From contig JAZLHS010000102.1 of NCBI GenBank assembly GCA_045616885.1, positions 1 through 10,879 of the forward strand: DNA of 10,879 nt, given 5' to 3'. Shown one piece after another: positions 5,651 to 10,879 of the stretch (its first letter is position 1; every line of letters begins with the position of its first letter). This DNA comes from RGIG250 sp045616885 (GTDB taxonomy: Bacteria > Bacillota > Negativicutes > Selenomonadales > Selenomonadaceae). A model generated the notes under the pieces. That model was not told where the DNA came from. It saw only the letters and a program-made list of their open reading frames with translations, and searched no databases. Made by a program: the position numbers and the translations under genes.

Positions 5651-6997
5651 TTATTTACTTTTTTCGCCCCAAAGTCCGTCTTCATGCTCCCCTGTCAGCT
5701 TAAGAGAAACCAGCTTGCCGCTCTCAACGCCCTCGGCATCACAATACACTCTGATGTAGGTATCAGTAAGACCGTCGGCAATATTTTTCTCCGGGTCGAT
5801 GGTTTCTATCAGTACCTCTTTCACTGCTCCTATCGAGGCCTTGCGGAAGCGGGCTGCTGTCCGCTCTCCCACATCCTCAAGGCGGTGAACTCTCTCCTTC
5901 TTCACCGGCTCCGGTACCTGATTGGGCATGGTGGCTGCCGGAGTGCCGGGACGGACGGAGTAAGGGAATACATGAATCTTGCTGAAGCCGATAGTCTCAG
6001 CATTCTTCAAAGTCTCAGCAAACAGTTCCTCTGTCTCTCCGGGGAAGCCTACGATTATATCGGTTGTCAGCGCTAGTGAAGGCACCTCGCTGCGCAGTCT
6101 CTCGGTCAGCGCGATAAACTCTGCCGTATTGTAGTGGCGATTCATTCGCCGCAGAATCTCATCGCTGCCTGCCTGCAGAGGCAAGTGGAGATGCGGTGCA
6201 AAGCGCGGCTCCTCCTTCATCAAGGTAAGCAGTCTTTCATCCACTTCCACTGACTCCAGTGAGCTGAGGCGCACTCTGGCAAAGCTTTTCTCAGCCAAAA
6301 TCAGCTCTACTGCGTCGGCCAAAGTCGTACCATCACCAAAATCACGACCATAGGCACCCAAATGAATACCGGTGAGAACTATCTCCCGATAGCCATCCTC
6401 TGCCAGACGCTTTGCCTCTGCCCTGATACTATCCAAACGGCGGGAGCGGAGCGGCCCTCTCGTGTAGGGAATGATGCAGTAGGTACAGAAGTTCTCGCAG
6501 CCTTCCTGTATTTTTATGAAAGCGCGGGTACGCTGATGGGGGGCAATATCTCCCTTCACATCATCATCGACGACAAGCTCCTCGAACTCGTGGGTCTCCC
6601 GGATATTTCCCACCCGGGATGTTGCCCGCCGCTCCTGAGCATAGGCGGCAGCCGCTTCCTCAGCCAAGGTGACGATATTCTGACGGTCCTTCGTGCCGAT
6701 GACCAATCCTACGCCCTCGATGGCGGCGATGTCATCCGGTGCCAGCTGTGCGTAGCAGCCGGTAACGGCAATAACAGCCTCCGGATTCAGCCGATGCGCC
6801 CGTCTTATCTGCTGACGTGATTTCTTCTCTCCTACCGCCGTCACAGAGCAGGTGTTGATGACATATATGTCAGCGTCCTCGCCGAACTGTTTTATTTCAT
6901 AGCCGGCCCGACGGAACAGCTCACTCATTGATTGAGTTTCTATCTGATTAACTTTGCAGCCAAGAGTAAGAAAGGCTACAGATTTGTTTTTCTTCAT
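5651..6997 (-). CDS. mtaB: tRNA t6A37 C2-methylthiotransferase (radical SAM)
   Basis: MtaB adds a methylthio group to N6-threonylcarbamoyladenosine at tRNA position 37, giving ms2t6A, in the cytoplasm. The 448-residue protein has the three expected domains. The N-terminal UPF0004 domain has cluster-binding cysteines at 14, 50 and 81 (LGCKVNQIE, INTCSVT, VTGCYAQ). The radical SAM domain carries C-x3-C-x2-C at 167, 171 and 174 (EGCENFCTYC). A C-terminal TRAM RNA-binding domain covers about the last 60 residues. The LGCKVNQIETQ start and CIIPYTRGPLRSR segment favour MtaB over MiaB or RimO. The ATG at 6997 has a TAGGAAG site. It follows rsmE by 71 bp, a common pairing in Bacillota, so the two are probably cotranscribed. 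Confidence 0.95.
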   Translation of the reverse strand: MKKNKSVAFLTLGCKVNQIETQSMSELFRRAGYEIKQFGEDADIYVINTCSVTAVGEKKSRQQIRRAHRLNPEAVIAVTGCYAQLAPDDIAAIEGVGLVIGTKDRQNIVTLAEEAAAAYAQERRATSRVGNIRETHEFEELVVDDDVKGDIAPHQRTRAFIKIQEGCENFCTYCIIPYTRGPLRSRRLDSIRAEAKRLAEDGYREIVLTGIHLGAYGRDFGDGTTLADAVELILAEKSFARVRLSSLESVEVDERLLTLMKEEPRFAPHLHLPLQAGSDEILRRMNRHYNTAEFIALTERLRSEVPSLALTTDIIVGFPGETEELFAETLKNAETIGFSKIHVFPYSVRPGTPAATMPNQVPEPVKKERVHRLEDVGERTAARFRKASIGAVKEVLIETIDPEKNIADGLTDTYIRVYCDAEGVESGKLVSLKLTGEHEDGLWGEKSK

Positions 6998-7039
6998 GGG
7001 TTCTTCCTAAAAAATATTTAAGTCATATTATTCAAGCAG

Positions 7040-7060
7040 TCTCCCCTAAAGGGGAGGCTT
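7040..7060 (-). repeat. Palindromic repeat element, short copy (copy 3)
   Basis: CTCCCCT..AGGGGAG around an AA centre (7041-7056), followed by GGCT, repeats the core seen at 3038-3055 and 3073-3089, in the same orientation. It occupies most of the gap between the rsmE stop (7069) and the mtaB ribosome-binding site. There is no T-tract, so a terminator role is unlikely. Confidence 0.65.
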
Positions 7061-7068
7061 TATTGGTT

Positions 7069-7845
7069 TCATACAAGGGCACCAACGTCCCCGCACTGGT
7101 ACTGGATAATAGCAGCAACAGTAAGTGCTGCCGTCTCTGCCCGGAATATCCTCGGCCCCATGGTGACGGAATTGAAGCCTGCCTCTACCGCCGCCTGAGC
7201 TTCGGCCTGAGTGAAGCCCCCTTCCGGCCCAACCAGTGCCATAAACTTCTCCAGCGAGTTCTCCTCTCGAAGCTTTTTTGTGAGAAATCTGCCGATGGAG
7301 AGATTTGCTTCATTCTCGTATGCGAATACACCTACAGTGCCGTTATCCAGCTCAGCCTTTCCATCCGAGGCCAGCCACTTCTTCAGCGGCTTTACATCCT
7401 CCACCACCATCAGGCGGGTGCGGCCGCACTGCTTGGCTGCCTCGTCGGCAATCTTCTGCCAGCGTTCCCGACGAGCTGCCGCTTTCTTATCATCCAGCTT
7501 CACGACAGTATTATCCGATACGAGAGGAATCAGGCGATTCACCCCAAGCTCTACTGCCTTTTGAACAACGAATTCAAACTTTTCGCCCTTGATGAGGCAG
7601 GCAGCCAACGCAATATTTATCGGCGACTCGGTAGCTGCAGAACCATCGGCGTACTCCACCAGTCGGAGGTCTACTTCATCCTCCCGAAAGGCAGTCGCTT
7701 CCATGATGGCAACAGTACCATAGTCGTCCACTACTGTGTATTTATCTCCCACCCTGCCCCTTAGTGCATAGCCAACATGATGCGCATCGGTGCCGACCAG
7801 AGTCAGAGTGTCTGATATCTTTTCTTTCGTAAATAGTCTTCGCAT
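7069..7845 (-). CDS. rsmE: 16S rRNA (uracil-1498-N3)-methyltransferase
   Basis: RsmE methylates U1498 of 16S rRNA in the decoding centre, using SAM. The 258-residue length fits the family. An N-terminal PUA-like RNA-binding region covers about residues 1-70. It is followed by AACLIKGEKFEFVVQKAVELGV, the family signature at the start of the SPOUT domain, and then GPEGGFT (206-212) and GPRIFRAETA (230-239), which form the trefoil-knot SAM site. The ATG at 7845 has only a weak TTAGGT site. Upstream is the lysC terminator, so transcription probably starts in the short gap between 7846 and 7917, although I see no convincing promoter there. prmA, which often precedes rsmE in Bacillota, is absent at this position. 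Confidence 0.95.
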   Translation of the reverse strand: MRRLFTKEKISDTLTLVGTDAHHVGYALRGRVGDKYTVVDDYGTVAIMEATAFREDEVDLRLVEYADGSAATESPINIALAACLIKGEKFEFVVQKAVELGVNRLIPLVSDNTVVKLDDKKAAARRERWQKIADEAAKQCGRTRLMVVEDVKPLKKWLASDGKAELDNGTVGVFAYENEANLSIGRFLTKKLREENSLEKFMALVGPEGGFTQAEAQAAVEAGFNSVTMGPRIFRAETAALTVAAIIQYQCGDVGALV

Positions 7846-7910
7846 TATAATTACCTAATACAGTCTTAGCTACAAACACAACATAGACATGATACCACAA
7901 TTCCGGCAAT

Positions 7911-7956
7911 AAAAAAACAGAGGCTGTATTTACACAACAGCCTCTGTGTATTTTTT
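7911..7956. terminator. Intrinsic terminator after lysC
   Basis: A perfect 10-bp stem, CAGAGGCTGT (7918-7927) with ACAGCCTCTG (7937-7946), encloses a 9-nt loop. On the minus strand seven T follow immediately (7911-7917), which ends lysC 18 bp after its stop codon. On the + strand a T run at 7951-7956 follows after four bases, so it may also work in reverse. Confidence 0.92.
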
Positions 7957-7963
7957 GTATCAA

Positions 7964-8455
7964 TCAGGCTTCCTTATTGGGGCAGAATTCATCATGGATG
8001 GCGTTGGCAGCCTTCTCCAAATCTCTGGCCTTGATGAGGCAGGAGATACTTATCTCCGAGGTGGAGATAACATCAATGTTTACACCCTGATTTGCAATAG
8101 CACCAAACATTCGGGCTGCGATACCCGGGCTGCCGAGCATACCGGCACCGACGATAGATATCTTTGCGATATTCTCCTGAACGAGAACGCCGTCGGCACC
8201 CATTTCACCGGCCACTCTGTCGACAATGGCTTTGGCCTGCCACAAATCATCGAGGCTAACGGTGAAGCACATATCTGTCTTTATCTCCATGCTGCGGACG
8301 CTCTGGACAATCATGTCTACATCGACATGTGCTTCAGCCAGCGCAGTAAAGATGGAGAAAGCAATTCCCGGATTATTGGGAATGCCGAGGATAGCTATCT
8401 TTGCAACCTTTGTATCATGGGCAACGCCCCGAATGATAAAGCTCTTTTCTTCCAT
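7964..8455 (-). CDS. lysC: Putative internal-start beta subunit of aspartokinase
   Basis: Within lysC an in-frame ATG at 8455 (Met248) would yield a 163-residue protein containing only the two ACT domains. It is preceded, eight bases upstream, by AGGGGGGA (8463-8470), which looks like a strong ribosome-binding site although it lies inside coding sequence. B. subtilis aspartokinase II and the corynebacterial enzyme are known to be made as alpha plus beta chains from just such an in-frame second start, and the B. subtilis beta chain starts at the equivalent position and has about the same length. The beta chain forms part of the effector-binding interface. Presence of the second product here is inferred from that parallel plus the visible site. 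Confidence 0.6.
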   Translation of the reverse strand: MEEKSFIIRGVAHDTKVAKIAILGIPNNPGIAFSIFTALAEAHVDVDMIVQSVRSMEIKTDMCFTVSLDDLWQAKAIVDRVAGEMGADGVLVQENIAKISIVGAGMLGSPGIAARMFGAIANQGVNIDVISTSEISISCLIKARDLEKAANAIHDEFCPNKEA

Positions 8456-9196
8456 GGTGTAGTCCCCCCTGATAATAGTGCCAGACTTCTGAGTGAATGT
8501 AGAACGAACATGAATCGGGATATTGTAGAGCATGCCCATTTCTACGGAACGGAGCTGCATTACACCAGCACCGAGGCGAGCCATTTCCAGCATCTCATCG
8601 TAGGTGATTTCCTTCATTTTCCGGGCACCCTTAATGAGACGCGGGTCAGCTGAGTAAACACCATCAACATCCGTGTATATCTCACAGACATCAGCCTTCA
8701 ATGTACCGGCAAGGGCTACGGCAGAAGCATCGGAGCCGCCGCGTCCGAGGGTAACGGGATCACCATTTTCAGCAACGCCCTGAAACCCGGCAACAACTAC
8801 TATGCTGCCCTTATCCAGCTCATCCTTGACACGGTCGGGAACTATATCGATAATCTTGCCTTTTGTATGGACAGAATCAGTCTTTATTCCGGCAAGCGTA
8901 CCGGTGAGAGATACCGCTTTTTGTCCCAGCTTTCTGAAAGCCATCGTAAGCAGCGCTATGGACTGCTGCTCACCGATGGACATGAGCATATCCATCTCTC
9001 GGGGATATTTATACGGGTCCTTAGTGATACCCTTGGCCATCTCTATAAGGTCATCTGTGGTGTCTCCCATTGCGGAAACGACCACTACCACCTTATCATC
9101 TGGCGCTTTATCTTCTACTACGCGTCTGGCAACATCAAGAATTTTCTCAACACTGCCGACAGAGCTGCCGCCGAATTTTTTAACAATCAGTGCCAT
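7964..9196 (-). CDS. lysC: Aspartate kinase (aspartokinase, monofunctional, two ACT domains)
   Basis: Aspartokinase phosphorylates L-aspartate, the first step toward lysine, threonine, methionine and diaminopimelate. The 410-residue length is that of the alpha subunit of B. subtilis aspartokinase II (408). The kinase domain shows KFGGSS (7-12), the GRGGSDASA nucleotide/substrate motif (151-159) and YTDVDGVYSADPR (174-186). Two ACT domains fill about residues 260-405, including the VDVDMIVQS effector-site segment in the first. No homoserine dehydrogenase domain is fused. The ATG at 9196 has a GGGGGAG site. A promoter lies upstream and a terminator directly downstream, so it may be transcribed alone. 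Feedback control by lysine and/or threonine is expected from the ACT pair but cannot be read from sequence. A second, internal start is described separately. Confidence 0.96.
   Translation of the reverse strand: MALIVKKFGGSSVGSVEKILDVARRVVEDKAPDDKVVVVVSAMGDTTDDLIEMAKGITKDPYKYPREMDMLMSIGEQQSIALLTMAFRKLGQKAVSLTGTLAGIKTDSVHTKGKIIDIVPDRVKDELDKGSIVVVAGFQGVAENGDPVTLGRGGSDASAVALAGTLKADVCEIYTDVDGVYSADPRLIKGARKMKEITYDEMLEMARLGAGVMQLRSVEMGMLYNIPIHVRSTFTQKSGTIIRGDYTMEEKSFIIRGVAHDTKVAKIAILGIPNNPGIAFSIFTALAEAHVDVDMIVQSVRSMEIKTDMCFTVSLDDLWQAKAIVDRVAGEMGADGVLVQENIAKISIVGAGMLGSPGIAARMFGAIANQGVNIDVISTSEISISCLIKARDLEKAANAIHDEFCPNKEA
8463..8470 (-). promoter_or_regulatory. Internal ribosome-binding site in lysC
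   Basis: On the minus strand AGGGGGGA sits 8 bases before the in-frame ATG at 8455. It is at least as purine-rich as the site of the main start (GGGGGAG before 9196). In the protein it encodes part of the linker GTIIRGDYT between the kinase and ACT domains. Confidence 0.6.
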
Positions 9197-9333
9197 GCTT
9201 CTCCCCCTATAATTTGCGTCGTGTTGGACTATGACTTCCTTTGCAATCAGAGGAAGGATCCTCGAATAGGCGGGGATTGTCCGTATTAAAAGGACATCTG
9301 CCCAAACAATTTTACAAATAATAAATTGCCGTT
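9197..9333 (-). promoter_or_regulatory. lysC 5' leader with competing hairpins; no known riboswitch recognised
   Basis: About 130 nt lie between the putative lysC promoter and the ATG. On the minus strand a hairpin TGTCC/GGACA (9292-9296 with 9278-9282), extended by GGC/GCC, is followed by two short hairpins that share bases: GAGG/CCTC (9260-9263 with 9250-9253) and CTTCCT/AGGAAG (9251-9256 with 9235-9240). They cannot form together. No T-tract follows any of them. The lysine-riboswitch core is not seen. The stretch encodes no credible gene. Regulation is possible but unproven. Confidence 0.35.
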
Positions 9334-9363
9334 ATTATACACGCCAGTGACTGCTTTCGTCTA
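9334..9363 (-). promoter_or_regulatory. Putative promoter of lysC
   Basis: On the minus strand TAGACG (9358-9363) and a perfect TATAAT (9334-9339) are 18 bp apart. They lie in the 210-bp gap between pyrR and lysC, about 137 bp before the lysC ATG. A second TATAAT at 9377-9382 has no good -35 partner. There is no clear terminator after pyrR, so some lysC message could also come from upstream. Confidence 0.5.
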
Positions 9364-9406
9364 CAGAAAACCGGAAATTATACGGTATACAGCAGAATCG
9401 TGGCTA

Positions 9407-9958
9407 TCAGTCAGCCTTTTCCATGAGAGTAACGATATCTTTCCCATCACTCTCTTTAAAACGAACAGACACATCCTCACGCTGAGAGGTCGGAACATTC
9501 TTGCCAACGAAATCTGCTCGAATCGGCAGCTCACGATGGCCACGGTCAATGAGGACGGCCAGCTGTATACGCTGGGGGCGACCCATGTCGGCCAGCTCAT
9601 TGAGAGCCGCTCTGATGGTGCGGCCGGTGAAGAGAACATCGTCACAGAGAACGACGGTCTTGCCGGTGATGTCTACCGGCAGATGAGTGGGGTGAACTAC
9701 CGGCTGATAGGAAAGGCTGGTAAGGTCATCGCGGTAGAGGGTAATATCCAGCATACCAACCGGCGGACGATTACCTTCTATCTGCTGAATGGCATCGGCA
9801 ATACGCTCGGACATAGGAACACCGCGGGTACGGATTCCTACAAGAATTATATTCTCCACGCCGTGGTTTTTCTCCACAATCTCATGAGCAATACGCACAA
9901 GAGCACGGCGAATAGCGTCTTCATCCATCAAGGTGTTCTTTACATTAAGTTCCTGCAT
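9407..9958 (-). CDS. pyrR: Bifunctional pyr operon regulator / uracil phosphoribosyltransferase
   Basis: PyrR binds pyr mRNA leaders in the presence of UMP/UTP to promote termination, and has uracil phosphoribosyltransferase activity. The protein follows B. subtilis PyrR closely: AIRRALVRIAHEI (15-27), GIRTRG (41-46), DITLYRDDL (71-79), the PRPP-binding loop VVLCDDVLFTGRT (102-114) and LVDRGHRELPIRADFVGKN. I place the start at the ATG at 9958 (183 aa), six bases after AAGGTG and in line with the B. subtilis N terminus; a GTG at 9973 has no ribosome-binding site. It follows the RluD-type gene closely on the same strand, a neighbourhood common in Bacillota. No pyr biosynthetic gene follows; lysC comes next, so any target leaders are elsewhere. 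Confidence 0.95.
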   Translation of the reverse strand: MQELNVKNTLMDEDAIRRALVRIAHEIVEKNHGVENIILVGIRTRGVPMSERIADAIQQIEGNRPPVGMLDITLYRDDLTSLSYQPVVHPTHLPVDITGKTVVLCDDVLFTGRTIRAALNELADMGRPQRIQLAVLIDRGHRELPIRADFVGKNVPTSQREDVSVRFKESDGKDIVTLMEKAD

Positions 9959-9978
9959 CTCTTTCACCTTCACTTTAA

Positions 9979-10879
9979 TTATTTCTGTTCCACTCTTTCT
10001 CTGATAGCGCTTATAAGGTCTTCCATATCCTTTGGCATCGGGGCAGTAAAGGTCATTTCCTCTCCGGTAACAGGATGTACAAGCGTCATCTGGCGAGAGT
10101 GAAGAGCCTGTCCCGCAATAATGCCATCAAAGGGTGTCTTTCTGCGGCTGCCGTACTTTGGATCGCCGAAGACGGGATAGCCGATATGAGCCAGATGGAC
10201 GCGAATCTGATGGGTGCGACCTGTCTCCAGCTTGCACTCGGCAACCGTATAGTCACCGATACGCTCCATGACCCGGAAGTGAGTAACCGCAGGCTTGCCG
10301 TCAGCCCGGACAGCCATTTTCTGCCTGTCCTTTTCATCACGGCCGATTGCGCCCTTGATGATACCGGCTTCCTCATTTATGCTGCCACGGACGACAGCAC
10401 AGTATATTCTCGATGCTGTCTTTTCCCCTATCTGTTTCGACAGAGAGGCATGGGCATTATCATTCTTCGCCGCCACCATTACACCGGAAGTATCCTTGTC
10501 CAGACGGTGTACGATACCCGGCCGCTCTACGCCGCCGATTCCGGACAAATCCTTGCAATGATAGAGCAGTGCATTCACCAGCGTCCCGGAATAAATGCCC
10601 GGAGACGGATGAACTGCCATGCCCCTTGCTTTGTTGATGACGATAATGTCGCTGTCCTCGTAGAGGATATCAAGCGGAATATTTTCCGGCAGTGCCTCAG
10701 CACTTACCGCCGGGGGAATTTCCAGCCGTATCTCTTCACCGCCGGCAAGACGATAATTTGCCTTCTTCACGGCGCCGTCTACAGTCAGGCGACCATCGTC
10801 AAGGAGCTTCTGAACCCGCGCCCGAGAAATGTCTGTCAGGTTCTTCGCCACAAAGGCATCGAGGCGAGAGCCCTTGTCA
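9979..10879 (-). CDS. RluD/RluA-family 23S rRNA pseudouridine synthase (5' truncated by window)
   Basis: Members convert specific uridines of 23S rRNA (RluD: 1911, 1915, 1917) to pseudouridine. The frame stays open to the right edge, giving 299 visible residues. The sequence before the GTG at 10851 reads DKGSRLDAF, the normal start of the N-terminal S4 RNA-binding domain (GxRLDxF...SRxxVQKLLDDGRLTVDG). The GTG therefore encodes an internal Val and the true start lies beyond the window by perhaps a few residues. The catalytic motif is VHRLDKDTSGVMVAAKN with the conserved Asp, preceded by IINKARGMAVHPSPG. ETGRTHQIRVHLAHIGYPVFGDPKYG is the second family signature. The stop is 20 bp before the pyrR ATG. 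Which positions it modifies cannot be decided by eye, so no symbol is given, although rluD is likely. Confidence 0.92.
   Translation of the reverse strand, partial: DKGSRLDAFVAKNLTDISRARVQKLLDDGRLTVDGAVKKANYRLAGGEEIRLEIPPAVSAEALPENIPLDILYEDSDIIVINKARGMAVHPSPGIYSGTLVNALLYHCKDLSGIGGVERPGIVHRLDKDTSGVMVAAKNDNAHASLSKQIGEKTASRIYCAVVRGSINEEAGIIKGAIGRDEKDRQKMAVRADGKPAVTHFRVMERIGDYTVAECKLETGRTHQIRVHLAHIGYPVFGDPKYGSRRKTPFDGIIAGQALHSRQMTLVHPVTGEEMTFTAPMPKDMEDLISAIRERVEQK

Noticed and set aside
7742..7963. 73-codon minus-strand frame across the rsmE start and lysC terminator
   Set aside because: It overlaps the start of rsmE out of frame and runs through the terminator hairpin; no protein family features.
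9959..9973. GTG start giving a 188-residue PyrR
   Set aside because: No ribosome-binding site precedes it, while the ATG at 9958 has AAGGTG at six bases and aligns with the B. subtilis PyrR start.
9326..10102. 258-codon + strand frame opposite pyrR
   Set aside because: Antisense to pyrR and the end of the RluD-like gene, with no recognisable domain and no ribosome-binding site that stands out.
10849..10851. GTG as start of the RluD-like gene
   Set aside because: The frame continues upstream to the window edge with DKGSRLDAF, which is conserved S4-domain sequence, so the gene is truncated by the window.

Overview
The window reads as a stretch of ordinary bacterial chromosome. Purine-rich Shine-Dalgarno sites, a pyrR next to an RluD-type gene, intrinsic terminators and short GC-rich palindromic repeats (core CCTCCCCT..AGGGGAGG) suggest an anaerobic member of the Bacillota. 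A Negativicutes (Veillonella/Selenomonas-like) host is a plausible but low-confidence guess. No phage, transposase, CRISPR array, tRNA or rRNA is visible.

Layout. One gene at the left edge is on the + strand: the C-terminal part of a UxaA/GarD-type sugar-acid dehydratase. It converges, across a bidirectional terminator, on a long run of minus-strand genes. Read in the direction of transcription, from the right edge leftward, these are: an RluD-type rRNA pseudouridine synthase (5' end outside the window) and pyrR; then lysC (aspartokinase) behind its own promoter and closed by a terminator; then rsmE and mtaB (16S rRNA and tRNA modification); then a leader-controlled panS-like transporter, panC and panD; then a terminator, a strong promoter, and a three-gene unit made of an FlK-like acyl-CoA thioesterase, a flavodoxin-fold reductase with a four-cysteine cluster, and a 10-TM efflux protein.

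How the genes fit together. PanC and PanD are consecutive pantothenate enzymes. The BASS-family transporter only 18 bp upstream is best explained as a precursor (ketopantoate-like) importer. Its roughly 200-nt leader holds a perfect 22-nt terminator palindrome and an upstream segment able to form a competing antiterminator, so the whole unit looks attenuation-controlled. LysC carries a second, well-placed ribosome-binding site and an internal ATG that would release a 163-residue regulatory subunit, as in Bacillus subtilis aspartokinase II. RluD-like, RsmE and MtaB form an RNA-modification theme.

The most interesting non-coding structures are the panS leader and a terminator after panD. Two copies of a palindromic repeat sit in the loop of that terminator. 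A third repeat copy lies between rsmE and mtaB. Four start or end boundaries were adjusted by reading the sequence: panC starts at 4426 (ATG), pyrR at 9958 (ATG), the RluD-like gene runs off the right edge, and the dehydratase runs off the left edge.
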